A stretch of DNA of 64,000 nucleotides from Mycobacterium arosiense ATCC BAA-1401 = DSM 45069. Its GTDB lineage: Bacteria > Actinomycetota > Actinomycetes > Mycobacteriales > Mycobacteriaceae. The stretch spans positions 38,603 through 102,602 of the forward strand of contig NZ_MVHG01000009.1 of assembly GCF_002086125.1 (NCBI RefSeq). The letters are read 5' to 3'. Below are positions 19,980 to 29,260 of the stretch, piece by piece (the first letter of the stretch is position 1; each line of letters starts with the position of its first letter). Both the position numbers and the translations under genes were made by a program. The notes under the pieces were generated by a model. That model did not search any database. It was not told where the DNA came from and saw nothing but the letters and a program-made list of their open reading frames with translations.

Positions 19980-21740
19980 ATGTCCACAGCTTCGGCATCT
20001 GGAAACCCGGCGCCCGAGCCGACACGTCTGACCGACGGCTTTCACCTCGTGGTGGACGCGCTCAAGGCCAACGACGTCGAGACCATCTACGGCATCGTCG
20101 GCATCCCGATCACCGACCTCGCCCGCGTCGCCCAGGCGTCCGGAATCCGCTTCATCGGTTTTCGGCAGGAGACCTCGGCGGGGAACGCGGCCGCCGCGGC
20201 CGGATTCCTCACCGGCCGGCCCGGGGTGTGCCTCACGACGTCCGGGCCCGGCTTCCTCAACGGGCTGCCCGCGCTGGCGAACGCCGCCACGAATTGCTTT
20301 CCGATGATTCAGATTTCCGGCTCCAGCGATCGAGCGCTGGTGGATCTGCAGCGCGGCGACTACCAGGACCTCGACCAGCTCAACGCCGCGAAGCCGTTCG
20401 CGAAGGCCGCCTACCGGATCGGCCGGATCGAGGACATCGGGCGCGGCGTCGCGCGCGCCATCCGCACCGCGGTCTCGGGACGGCCCGGCGGTGTCTACCT
20501 GGACATTCCGGGCGAGGTGCTGGGCCAGGCCATGGACGCCGTCGCCGCGGCGGACACGATCTGGCGGGTCGTCGACCCCGCACCCCGGCAGCTGCCGGCG
20601 CCGGACGCAATCGAGCGTGCGCTGGACGCGCTGGCCCAGGCGCAGCGACCGCTGATCGTGCTCGGCAAGGGGGCGGCGTACGCCCGGGCCGACAACGTGA
20701 TTCGCAGGTTCGTCGAGGCGACGGGCATTCCGTTCCTGCCGATGTCGATGGCCAAAGGCCTACTGCCCGATTCGCACCCGCAGTCCGCCGCGGCCGCCCG
20801 CTCGCTGGCGATCGCGCGCGCCGACGCCGTCCTGCTGGTCGGCGCCCGACTGAATTGGCTTCTGGGCCAAGGGGATTCGCCGCAATGGAGCCCGGGCGTC
20901 AAGTTCGTGCAGGTGGACGTCGCCGCTTGCGAGTTCGACAGCAACCAGCCGATCGCCGCCCCACTGGCCGGCGATATCGGCTCGGTTGTGTCGGCACTGT
21001 GTGACGGCGTGGCCGCCCGGCCGATCATCGCGCCACCGGAGTGGACCGGCGAGCTGGCCGAGCGCAGCGCCCGCAACGAGGCCAAGATGCGCGAGCGCCT
21101 GGCCGAGAATCCGCACCCGATGCGGTTTTACAACGCCCTCGGCGCGATTCGCGCTGTGCTGCGGGACAACCGGGACGTGTATGTCGTCAACGAAGGAGCC
21201 AATGCGCTCGATCTGGCCCGCAACGTCATCGACATGGAGCTGCCGCGCCACCGGCTCGACACGGGCACCTGGGGGGTGATGGGCATCGGGATGGGATATG
21301 CGATCGCCGCGGCCGTAGAGACCGGCAAGCCGGTGGTCGCAATCGAGGGCGACAGCGCGTTCGGCTTCAGCGGCATGGAGATCGAAACCATTTGCCGCTA
21401 CCGCCTGCCGGTCGCCGTCGTCATCCTCAACAATGGCGGCGTCTATCGCGGCGACGAGGCCGCGCTCGGCACGGCCGCAATCGGATCCGATCCTGCCCCA
21501 ACCGTACTGAACGCGCGGGCGCGCCACGAGCTGCTCGCGGAAGCGTTCGGCGGCAAGGGATATCACGTCACCAACCCGTCGGAGCTGCGCGCGGCGCTGA
21601 TCGAGGCGATCGGCGCCGGCGGCCCGTCGATCATCGACTGCGAACTCGACCCGGCGGCGGGGGTGGAGAGCGGGCATCTGGCCAATCTGAACCCGGCCAG
21701 CGCGACAACACCGCGGGCCACGGTCAGCGCCGGCGGGTGA
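19980..21740 (+). CDS. oxcA: Oxalyl-CoA decarboxylase OxcA (Rv0118c-like)
   Basis: This 586-residue ThDP enzyme converts oxalyl-CoA to formyl-CoA and CO2. Features include GIVGIPITDLARVAQ near residue 36, the ThDP-activating Glu in FRQETSAGNAAAAAGF, and the canonical cofactor motif GDSAFGFSGMEIET followed by VVILNNGGVYRGD. GAGGAG is 8 bp upstream of the ATG at 19980; the frame extends to 19836. It overlaps the 3' end of oxyS by 17 bp (convergent). No neighbouring formyl-CoA transferase is present here, but a class III CoA-transferase lies at 37955-39169. Confidence 0.95.
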   Translation: MSTASASGNPAPEPTRLTDGFHLVVDALKANDVETIYGIVGIPITDLARVAQASGIRFIGFRQETSAGNAAAAAGFLTGRPGVCLTTSGPGFLNGLPALANAATNCFPMIQISGSSDRALVDLQRGDYQDLDQLNAAKPFAKAAYRIGRIEDIGRGVARAIRTAVSGRPGGVYLDIPGEVLGQAMDAVAAADTIWRVVDPAPRQLPAPDAIERALDALAQAQRPLIVLGKGAAYARADNVIRRFVEATGIPFLPMSMAKGLLPDSHPQSAAAARSLAIARADAVLLVGARLNWLLGQGDSPQWSPGVKFVQVDVAACEFDSNQPIAAPLAGDIGSVVSALCDGVAARPIIAPPEWTGELAERSARNEAKMRERLAENPHPMRFYNALGAIRAVLRDNRDVYVVNEGANALDLARNVIDMELPRHRLDTGTWGVMGIGMGYAIAAAVETGKPVVAIEGDSAFGFSGMEIETICRYRLPVAVVILNNGGVYRGDEAALGTAAIGSDPAPTVLNARARHELLAEAFGGKGYHVTNPSELRAALIEAIGAGGPSIIDCELDPAAGVESGHLANLNPASATTPRATVSAGG

Positions 21741-22656
21741 GTCCTACCAGCTGCGCGTCGAAGAACTCGTTCAGCGCCAGTTGCCCGGCGGATGTGGCCA
21801 GTGCGCGGGCGATCGGCGACCCGGGCCCGATGGAGTTGGTGGCCAGGGCGACATCGGCTTTGAGCACCGGATCGACCATTTCCACCGCCCGGATGTCGGT
21901 ACCCAACGCCGACATCCACAACCACGTATGCGGCACGATCGACGCACAGTTGCCCGCCGACGCCTGAGCGAATAACGATGCCACAGAGTCGGTTTCGACC
22001 TGAGGGCGGACGGCGATGGAGTGGTCGGCGAAGGCCTCGTCGACGATCTGGCGATCGCGCATGTCGGGCGTGAGCAACGCCAACGGCAGCTGCGCGGCCT
22101 GGGCCCAGTTCATCGTCGCCGCACCGGATCCCACCATGTCCCCCGGCGCCAGCAGCACGTAGCGCTCCTGGTAGAGCGGAACCAGGTTGACGTCGTGCGC
22201 CTCGTCGGGCGCCGCGTGCACGATGGCGGCATCGAGCTCGAACTCGCGCAGGCGCCGGTACAGTTCGCTTGCCGCCAGCCGGGACAGGATGTGCACCTTG
22301 ACCAACGGCTGTGCCGAACAGAACGCCGAGAGCACCAGGGACGCCGTCGTGGACGCAGTCGGGACGGTGCCCAGCCGCAGCGTCCCCGTGATGCCCGAGC
22401 GCACGGCGTCCACCTCGGCTTTGAACGCGTCGTGCTCGGCGAGAATCCGCCTGGCCCACACCACCAACCGCTCCCCTTCGGGCGTAAGGCCCTCGAAGCT
22501 GTGCCCGCGGTTGATCAGCGTGACGTTGAGTTCCCGTTCCAGCTTGGCGATCGCTGCCGACAGCGCGGGCTGGGATACGAAGCACTTTTCGGCCGCCCGG
22601 GCGAAGTGCCCCTCGGAAGCGACCGCAACGAAATACTCCAGTTGACGGAAGAGCAC
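21724..22656 (-). CDS. oxyS: LysR-family regulator OxyS (Rv0117-like)
   Basis: This 310-residue LysR-type activator/repressor has an N-terminal winged HTH (VLFRQLEYFVAVASEGHFARAAEK, then FVSQPALSAAIAKLERELN) and a substrate-binding effector domain from about residue 90. It matches M. tuberculosis OxyS, reported as an oxidative-stress-linked regulator. The GTG at 22656 is 7 bp from a GAGGGA run and gives the expected VLFRQ start, while the GTG at 22662 is too close. The gene converges with and overlaps oxcA, suggesting a functional link to the fadD7/oxcA pair. Confidence 0.93.
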   Translation of the reverse strand: MLFRQLEYFVAVASEGHFARAAEKCFVSQPALSAAIAKLERELNVTLINRGHSFEGLTPEGERLVVWARRILAEHDAFKAEVDAVRSGITGTLRLGTVPTASTTASLVLSAFCSAQPLVKVHILSRLAASELYRRLREFELDAAIVHAAPDEAHDVNLVPLYQERYVLLAPGDMVGSGAATMNWAQAAQLPLALLTPDMRDRQIVDEAFADHSIAVRPQVETDSVASLFAQASAGNCASIVPHTWLWMSALGTDIRAVEMVDPVLKADVALATNSIGPGSPIARALATSAGQLALNEFFDAQLVGLTRRR

Positions 22657-23051
22657 CCGCACTCCCTCGTATTCGGGCTCGGCCCTTGGGCACCGATCCC
22701 GCTGAGGCTAACGCGTTGCGGCGGGCGGGCCAAGCAGGTCCGCGCGCCGCGGTCCGCCCGGCTGCGGCGAAGGGTCGACGCACCCGGGCCGCCGGACGCC
22801 GCGGTCCCGCGAGAACCGAAGCATCGGTGCCGCTTTCGCGCAGGTGCGGCCCGAGTCCGATGCCCTGCCCGCGGGACGGCCCTCGGCCGCCGCGCTTTCC
22901 GGTTCGCTCCTGGCGCAACTGAACCCGATCGGTGACCGGATCGTTATCGTCGCGAGCGGACCGAGCTGTCATTGTTTGCTGAAACCGGTGATCGCTGGGT
23001 AACCAGTAGGATATTCGTGTGTTGATCGCACCATTTCGAAGGGTGGACGCT
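22657..23051. other. 395-bp intergenic region between oxyS and ldtA
   Basis: This divergent promoter region shows no convincing gene. Short open frames here lack ribosome sites and follow GC-rich codon periodicity from neighbouring frames. The right end is AT-richer, with a TAGGAT hexamer at about 23007-23012, a plausible -10 for ldtA. The middle (22700-22930) is very GC-rich with no recognised repeat or RNA. Confidence 0.5.
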
Positions 23052-23807
23052 ATGCGTCGAGGCGTTCGTTATCTAATTGTTATGGTCGCGATCACGGCGC
23101 TGGCCCTGGTGGGGCCGGTCGGTCATAGCACCGCCGCCGTGCCGTCGGCGCAACCCACCCCCGAAGTTGCCTCGGTTTTGCCCGCTAATGGCGCTGTGGT
23201 GGGGGTAGCCCACCCCGTCGTGGTGGCATTCACCGCCCCGGTGGCCGATCGGTCCGCGGTCGAGCGGTCGATTCACGTGACCTCGCCCAGCGGTACGCCC
23301 GGGCACTTCGAATGGATCCAGAACACGGTCGTGCAGTGGGTCCCAAACCAGTACTGGCCGGCCCACACCCACGTCTCGGTGGGCATTCAGGCCATGACGA
23401 CCGGCTTCGATACCGGTGAAGCGCTGCTCGGCGTCGCCAGCATCTCCAAGCACACCTTCACCGTCAGCAAGGACGGAGAGGTGCTGCGCACCATGCCGGC
23501 GTCGATGGGCAAGCCCAGCCGGCCCACCCCGATCGGCAGCTTCACCGCGCTGGAGAAGCAGCGCACCGTGGTGATGGACTCGCGGACCATCGGCATACCG
23601 CTCAGTTCTCCCGAGGGATACAAGATCACCGCCCAATACGCCGTGCGCGTCACCTGGAGTGGCGTCTACGTGCACTCGGCGCCGTGGTCGGTCGATTCCC
23701 AGGGTTACGCCAACGTCAGCCACGGCTGCATCAACCTCAGCCCCGACAACGCCGCCTGGTACTTCAACCAGGTAAATGTCGGCGATCCCATTCAGGTCGT
23801 GGCCTGA
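23052..23807 (+). CDS. ldtA: L,D-transpeptidase LdtA/LdtMt1 (Rv0116c-like)
   Basis: This periplasmic enzyme makes 3-3 cross-links in peptidoglycan and is the target of carbapenems. At 251 residues it has the same length as LdtMt1. It has an uncleaved or cleaved N-terminal membrane/signal segment (residues 5-30), an Ig-like domain (about 35-120, PANGAVVGVAHPVVV) and a YkuD catalytic domain (about 130-250). The catalytic motif is YVHSAPWSV followed by SHGCINLS with Cys226. The start MRRGVRYL matches the family; the frame extends back to 23019. It diverges from oxyS. Confidence 0.96.
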   Translation: MRRGVRYLIVMVAITALALVGPVGHSTAAVPSAQPTPEVASVLPANGAVVGVAHPVVVAFTAPVADRSAVERSIHVTSPSGTPGHFEWIQNTVVQWVPNQYWPAHTHVSVGIQAMTTGFDTGEALLGVASISKHTFTVSKDGEVLRTMPASMGKPSRPTPIGSFTALEKQRTVVMDSRTIGIPLSSPEGYKITAQYAVRVTWSGVYVHSAPWSVDSQGYANVSHGCINLSPDNAAWYFNQVNVGDPIQVVA

Positions 23808-23854
23808 GTCGCACGCTTACGCCGTCCGGGTTCACTGCCGCGCGACCTCCGCGG

Positions 23855-23870
23855 TGTGACAACCGTCACA
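23855..23870. promoter_or_regulatory. Perfect CRP/FNR-type binding site upstream of car
   Basis: TGTGACAACCGTCACA fits the mycobacterial CRP (Rv3676) consensus TGTGA-N6-TCACA exactly and is fully palindromic in its outer six bases. It lies 71 bp before the chosen car ATG and 48 bp after the ldtA stop, a position compatible with activation or repression of car by cAMP-CRP. Confidence 0.75.
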
Positions 23871-23941
23871 ACCATTGAACGGAAGCCCGGCCCATGGAGG
23901 TTCGTTCCGGTAGACGACCGGATCGAAGCGAGAGGCGGGCC

Positions 23942-26900
23942 ATGACCGATGAAGCGAAGCGCGCGAAAGGTAGCTCCACGGGCCCGATCAGCGCGGTGCG
24001 GCAACAGGTAGCCCAACGCATCGGTGATCTGGACGCCCGCGACGAACAGTTCCGCACCACCAAACCCGAACCCGCCCTGCAGAGCGCGGCGCGCGAAACC
24101 GGCCTGCGGCTGCCGCAGATCCTGGAAATCTTTGCCCAGGGTTATGCCGAACGCCCCGCACTCGGCTGGCGCGCCCGCTCCTTGACCACCGACCCCGACA
24201 CTGGCCGCACCGCCACGCAACTGCTGCCCCGGTTCGACACCATGACCTATCGCGAGCTGTGGGCCGATGTCCGCGCCATCGCCGCCGCATGGCGACACGC
24301 CCCCACCAACCCCGTTGCGCCCGGGGACTTCGTGGCCACCGTGGGTTTCGCGAGCGCCGAATACCTCACCATCGACCTGGCGTGCGGCTATCTCGGGCTG
24401 GTGGCCGTGCCGCTGCAACACAACACGACGGCGGCACGACTGAAGCCGATCGTCGACGAGGCCGAGCCATCCGTATTGGCCGCCGGTGTCGGCTATCTCG
24501 ACCTTGCCATCGACGCGGCGCTCAACAGCTCTTCGTTGCGGCGGGTGGTGGTTTTCGACTACCAACCCGAGGTCGATGACCAACGCGAGGCCGTCGAACG
24601 CGCACAGGCGAAGCTGTCCGGCGCCGGCATCGCGGTGACCATCGAGACGCTCGCGGAGGTGATCGAGCGCGGACGGAGTCTGCCGCCGGAGCCGATGTTC
24701 ACCGGCGACACCGATGAGCGGCTGGCCATGATCATGTACACCTCGGGCAGCACCGGACTGCCCAAGGGCGCCATGTACACCGAGCGAATGCTTTGCAAGC
24801 TGTGGACCACCGAACTGATGCCCGATTTCCCAGACACGCCGGTGATCAACGTGAACTTCATGCCGCTGAATCACCTGGGCGGCCGGATACCGTTGTCGAC
24901 GGCATTCCAGGCCGGTGGCACCAGCTATTTCGTCCCGGAAAGCGACCTGTCGACGTTGTTCGACGACTGGAACCTGGTGCGCCCCACCGAAATGGGCCTG
25001 GTACCGCGGGTAGCGGAAATGCTGTACCAGCGCTACCAGAGTGCGGTCGACAGGCTCGATGCGTCGGGCGCCGAGTCCCCCGAGGCGCAGGCGCAGGCCG
25101 AGCTGCGCGAGCAGGTCCTCGGTGGACGCGTGGTGACCGCCTTCTGCGGCACGGCGCCGCTGGCGGCGGAGATGCGCGCCTTCATCGAGACCTGTTTGGA
25201 CGTCCACGTTTTGGACGGCTACGGCCTGACCGAGGTCGGCATGGTGACCAAGGACGGGTGGATCACCCAGCCACCGGTGTTGGACTACAAGCTCATCGAT
25301 GTGCCCGAGTTGGGGTATTTCCGCACCGACAAACCATATCCGCGAGGCGAATTGCTGGTGAAGTCGTTGACCGGCACGCCCGGATATTTCAAACGACCCG
25401 ATGTCACCGCCAACGCGTTCGACGCCGACGGCTATTACCGCACCGGTGACGTGATGGCCGAGCTGGCGCCGGGCCGGCTCGCCTATGTCGACCGCCGCAA
25501 CAACGTGCTGAAGCTGGCCCAGGGTGAGTTCGTCGCCGTCGCCCGCCTGGAAGCGGTGTTCTCCAGCGCGGCTCTGGTCCGTCAGATCTTCGTCTACGGC
25601 AACAGCGAGCGGCCCTATCTATTGGCCGTGGTCGTTCCAACCGACGATGCCGCACGAAGGTTCGCCGGCGACGCCGACGGGCTCAAGGCCGCACTCGGCG
25701 AATCCCTGCGCCAGACGGCGAAACTCGCCGAGTTGCAATCCTATGAGGTGCCCGTCGACTTCCTAGTGGAGACCGAGCGGTTCAGCGAGGACAACGGCCT
25801 GCTGTCCGGGGTTGGCAAGCTGCTGCGGCCAAAGCTGAAGGAGCGCTACGGAACCCGGCTCGAAGAGCTCTACGCGGAGTTGGCCGAGAACCGGGTGACC
25901 GAACTACGCGCCTTGCGCGAAGGCGCGGCCGACCGCCCGGTGATCGTCACGCTCACCCGCGCCGCCGAGGCGCTGCTGGGCCTGGCCGGCGGTCCGCCGT
26001 CGCCCGACGCGCTGTTCATCGATCTCGGCGGCGATTCCCTCTCGGCGCTCACGTTCTCCAACCTGCTGCGGGACATCTTCGACGTCGAGGTGCCGGTCGG
26101 GATGATCACCGGACCGGCAGCCGATCTGGGTCAGCTCGCGAAATACGTTGAAGCCGAGCGTGAATCGGCATCACGACGGCCGACGTTTGCCACCGTGCAC
26201 GGGCGGGGTGCGACGCAGGTCCGGGCCGCGGATCTCACACTGGACAAGTTCATCGATGCCACCACCCTCGCCGATGCGTGGGCGCTACCGCGTGCGACGG
26301 GCACGCCGCACACCGTCCTGCTGACGGGTGCCAACGGCTACCTCGGACGGTTCCTGCTCCTGGAGTGGCTCGAGCGAGTAGCACAGACCGGCGGGAGAAT
26401 CATCTCCATCATCCGCGCCGCGGACACCGCGGCTGCCGCCAAACGGCTGGAAAGCGTCTTCGACAGCGGAGATCCGCAACTGCTGGAGCGGTTCCGCGCC
26501 CTGGCCGCCGATCACCTCGAGGTCATCATCGGCGATATCGGCGAGCCAAAACTCGGCCTGTCGCAGGCTAACTGGGAGCGCCTCGCGCAAAGCGTGGACC
26601 TGATCGTGCACCCGGCCGCGCTGGTGAACCACGTGCTGCCGTACGACCAACTCTTCGGCCCCAATGTGGTGGGCACCGCCGAGCTGATCCGCCTGGCGCT
26701 CACGACGCGGATCAAACCCGTCACGTACATGTCGACCGTCGCGGTGGCCCTATCGGTCGATCCGGCCACGTTCGCCGAGGACGGTGACATCCGCACTGTC
26801 AGCGCATTGCGGCCGGTCGACGACAGTTACGCCAACGGCTACGCCAACAGCAAGTGGGCCGGCGAGGTGCTGCTGCGCGAGGCGCACGACCTGTGCGGAT

Positions 26901-27526
26901 TGCCGGTCGCCGTATTCCGGTCCGACATGATCCTGGCGCACAGCCGCTACGCCGGCCAGCTGAACGTGCCGGATGCGTTCACCCGGCTGCTGTTCAGCTT
27001 GCTGATCACCGGCATCGCACCGGCCTCCTTCTATCAGACGGATCCACACGGAAACCGTGCGGTGGCCCACTATGATGGGCTGCCCGCCGACTTCGTCGCC
27101 GAGGCGGTCGCCACGCTCGGTGAGCAAATCGCCACGGCCGCTGGGGCTTCCGGGATTTACCGATCGTTCGACGTGATGAACCCGCACGACGACGGCGTCT
27201 CACTGGACGTGTTCGTCGACTGGCTGATCGCCGCCGGGCACGACATCGGGCGCATCGACGACTACGACGAATGGTTGAGCCGGTTCACCACGGCCATTCG
27301 CGCCTTGCCGGAGAGGCAGCGTGCGCATTCGGTGCTGCCGCTGTTGGACGCCTACCGGAAGCCGGAGACACCGCTGCGCGGGGCGCCGGCCCCCACCGAC
27401 GTGTTCCGCGGGGCCGTGCAGGACGCGAAAATCGGTGCAGAGCAAGACATTCCGCATCTGTCGGCGGCGCTGATCGACAAGTACGTCGCGGATCTGAGCT
27501 TACTGGGCCTGTATAACGGCGCCTGA
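23942..27526 (+). CDS. car: Carboxylic acid reductase (FadD9/CAR family)
   Basis: This 1194-residue multidomain enzyme reduces carboxylic acids to aldehydes with ATP and NADPH. Domain order is: adenylation domain (residues about 40-650; [16 protein letters not shown] near 266, [24 protein letters not shown]), phosphopantetheine carrier (LGGDSLS, attachment Ser699) and a short-chain-type thioester reductase domain ([15 protein letters not shown] near 795, with the Tyr/Lys pair in [14 protein letters not shown]). It needs a phosphopantetheinyl transferase. An upstream ATG at 23894 would add 16 residues, but the CRP site position favours 23942. The tuberculosis FadD9 is located elsewhere in its genome. 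It converges with the lipoprotein gene, 1 bp apart. Confidence 0.95.
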   Translation: MTDEAKRAKGSSTGPISAVRQQVAQRIGDLDARDEQFRTTKPEPALQSAARETGLRLPQILEIFAQGYAERPALGWRARSLTTDPDTGRTATQLLPRFDTMTYRELWADVRAIAAAWRHAPTNPVAPGDFVATVGFASAEYLTIDLACGYLGLVAVPLQHNTTAARLKPIVDEAEPSVLAAGVGYLDLAIDAALNSSSLRRVVVFDYQPEVDDQREAVERAQAKLSGAGIAVTIETLAEVIERGRSLPPEPMFTGDTDERLAMIMYTSGSTGLPKGAMYTERMLCKLWTTELMPDFPDTPVINVNFMPLNHLGGRIPLSTAFQAGGTSYFVPESDLSTLFDDWNLVRPTEMGLVPRVAEMLYQRYQSAVDRLDASGAESPEAQAQAELREQVLGGRVVTAFCGTAPLAAEMRAFIETCLDVHVLDGYGLTEVGMVTKDGWITQPPVLDYKLIDVPELGYFRTDKPYPRGELLVKSLTGTPGYFKRPDVTANAFDADGYYRTGDVMAELAPGRLAYVDRRNNVLKLAQGEFVAVARLEAVFSSAALVRQIFVYGNSERPYLLAVVVPTDDAARRFAGDADGLKAALGESLRQTAKLAELQSYEVPVDFLVETERFSEDNGLLSGVGKLLRPKLKERYGTRLEELYAELAENRVTELRALREGAADRPVIVTLTRAAEALLGLAGGPPSPDALFIDLGGDSLSALTFSNLLRDIFDVEVPVGMITGPAADLGQLAKYVEAERESASRRPTFATVHGRGATQVRAADLTLDKFIDATTLADAWALPRATGTPHTVLLTGANGYLGRFLLLEWLERVAQTGGRIISIIRAADTAAAAKRLESVFDSGDPQLLERFRALAADHLEVIIGDIGEPKLGLSQANWERLAQSVDLIVHPAALVNHVLPYDQLFGPNVVGTAELIRLALTTRIKPVTYMSTVAVALSVDPATFAEDGDIRTVSALRPVDDSYANGYANSKWAGEVLLREAHDLCGLPVAVFRSDMILAHSRYAGQLNVPDAFTRLLFSLLITGIAPASFYQTDPHGNRAVAHYDGLPADFVAEAVATLGEQIATAAGASGIYRSFDVMNPHDDGVSLDVFVDWLIAAGHDIGRIDDYDEWLSRFTTAIRALPERQRAHSVLPLLDAYRKPETPLRGAPAPTDVFRGAVQDAKIGAEQDIPHLSAALIDKYVADLSLLGLYNGA

Positions 27527-27527
27527 G

Positions 27528-28151
27528 CTAGGCGGGGAGCCCGTGTTTGATCGCAACATCCTGCTTGCGAGCGATGTCGAGGGCGACCGCCGGATCGATC
27601 GGGTCGTTGGGTGCACTGTCGAATTCCAGGGTGACCAGCGCCTTGCCTTCGGTGAAGACCAACACCGTCATCGCCTGGGAGTTGTCCGCCGAGGTCCCCG
27701 AAATCATCACCCCGTTCGCACCGACGGCCAGCGGCTGCCAGTTTCCGCTCACCTTGCCGTTGTAACTGCCTTGAGTGGTGGCTAATTCGGCCGCTGCCGC
27801 CGACGGATCGGCGGCGACCACGATGGTGTCCCACAACCGGCGACTGCTGTCGGCGTTGGCGAACAGCTGCGCGACCCCGGGGGCGTTGTTGGGGTTGAGC
27901 ATCGGTGACTGGGGCGCGGTCAACCCGCCGCCGACATCGTTCGGCTTGATCAGCAAGAAGCCGTAATCCGATGGCTGACCCGACGGCGGGCCGGTGACCG
28001 CGCTCGAACCGGTCGACGTGGGGGCACTCGAAGACGACCGCGGGGCATGGTCGGCACCGCCGCATCCGGCGCTCGCGGCACCGGCCACGACGACGGCAAC
28101 GGCGCAGCCGGCGATGCCGATCCGACCAACTCCCACGCGTGCCCCTCCCAC
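27528..28151 (-). CDS. Probable mycobacterial lipoprotein
   Basis: This 207-residue protein has an N-terminal signal sequence and a lipobox-like AASAGC with Cys30. A Ser/Thr/Pro linker (residues 35-60) leads to a single domain containing DYGFLLIKPNDVGGGL, FANADSSRRLWDTIVV and, at the C-terminus, DIARKQDVAIKHGLPA. It should be anchored on the outer face of the plasma membrane. I do not recognise a named family with certainty; the pattern resembles small mycobacterial lipoproteins of unknown function. It initiates at a GTG, and a further in-frame GTG at 28136 is possible. Confidence 0.75.
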   Translation of the reverse strand: MGGARVGVGRIGIAGCAVAVVVAGAASAGCGGADHAPRSSSSAPTSTGSSAVTGPPSGQPSDYGFLLIKPNDVGGGLTAPQSPMLNPNNAPGVAQLFANADSSRRLWDTIVVAADPSAAAAELATTQGSYNGKVSGNWQPLAVGANGVMISGTSADNSQAMTVLVFTEGKALVTLEFDSAPNDPIDPAVALDIARKQDVAIKHGLPA

Positions 28152-28315
28152 GTGTCACCGGTATCCAACCCTCACCGCGGCTTGCGACACCGCGGGCGAA
28201 TGGTGGTGTAGACCAGGCTTCCTACGAACATATGCCCACTCGACGTCCGGTGGGTAGCACTTCGGCGTGCTTATGCTGACGTGGGTAACAGCATCTCGCG
28301 CAGAAGGAGATCGAT

Positions 28316-29260
28316 ATGACGGCCGCAGCGGCGCGCGCAGTACGGTTCGACCGTTACGGGGGACGCGAGGTGTTATACGTGGCGGACATCGAGATGCCCT
28401 CCCCCGGCCCAGGTGAGGTGGTCGTCGACGTGCGCGCCGCGGGGATAAACCCCGGCGAGGCCGGCATCCGGACCGGGGCGATGCACGAGATCTTCCCCGC
28501 CACCTTCCCCTCCGGCCAGGGCAGCGACCTCGCCGGCGTCGTTACCGCCGTGGGGACGGGCGTCACCGAGTTCTCGGTCGGCGACGAGGTGCTCGGATTC
28601 AGCATGCGCCGGTCCAGCCACGCCACCCACACCGCGGTTCCGGTGGGCCAATTGATTCGCAAGCCTGCTGAACTCCGTTGGGAGGCAGCGGGTTCGCTCT
28701 ACGTGGTCGGCGCGACGGCCTATGCGGCCGTGCATGCGGTGGCGCCGCAGCCGGGTGAGACGATCGCCGTGTCGGCCGCCGCGGGCGGGGTGGGCAGCCT
28801 GGTCGTGCAGCTGCTGGTGCTGCGTCAGGCCCGAGTGCTCGGCATCGCGGGGCCGGGCAACGTCGACTGGCTGCGCTCGCGGGGGGTCATTCCGATCGCC
28901 TACGGTGACGGGCTCGCCGAGCGACTGCGTGCGGCGGCGCCGAACGGGATCGACGCCTTCATCGATCTGTTCGGCCCGGACTACGTCCAGCTCGCGGTCG
29001 ATCTCGGCGTGGCACCCGAGCGGATCGACACCATCATCTCCTTCCAGAAGGCCGGCGAAGTGGGCGCCAAGACCGAGGGCAGCATGGAGGCCTCGACGCC
29101 CGAGGTACTGGCCGAGATGGCCGAGCTGATCGTGTCCGGCGCCATCGAGTTCGACATTGCCGCGACCTACCCACTGGACCGGGTCGCCGACGCCTATGCC
29201 GAGCTCGAGCGGCGGCACACCCACGGCAAGATCGTCTTGCTGCCGACCAACTCACAATGA
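28316..29260 (+). CDS. Zinc-independent quinone oxidoreductase-like MDR protein
   Basis: This 314-residue medium-chain dehydrogenase/reductase has an N-terminal GroES-like domain (VRFDRYGGREVL, GINPGEAGIRTG, GQGSDLAGVVTAVG) and a Rossmann domain with the NADP-binding SAAAGGVGSLVVQLL near residue 155. No structural or catalytic zinc cysteines are present, as in NADPH:quinone reductases and zeta-crystallin relatives. GAAGGAG lies 7 bp before the ATG. It converges with and overlaps the NRAMP gene by 9 bp. The substrate is unknown, probably a quinone or enone. Confidence 0.9.
   Translation: MTAAAARAVRFDRYGGREVLYVADIEMPSPGPGEVVVDVRAAGINPGEAGIRTGAMHEIFPATFPSGQGSDLAGVVTAVGTGVTEFSVGDEVLGFSMRRSSHATHTAVPVGQLIRKPAELRWEAAGSLYVVGATAYAAVHAVAPQPGETIAVSAAAGGVGSLVVQLLVLRQARVLGIAGPGNVDWLRSRGVIPIAYGDGLAERLRAAAPNGIDAFIDLFGPDYVQLAVDLGVAPERIDTIISFQKAGEVGAKTEGSMEASTPEVLAEMAELIVSGAIEFDIAATYPLDRVADAYAELERRHTHGKIVLLPTNSQ

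Noticed and set aside
22686..22922. 78-codon plus-strand frame in the oxyS-ldtA gap
   Set aside because: Its translation is Arg/Ala/Pro-rich, there is no ribosome site and no motif; it is most likely random GC-rich DNA.
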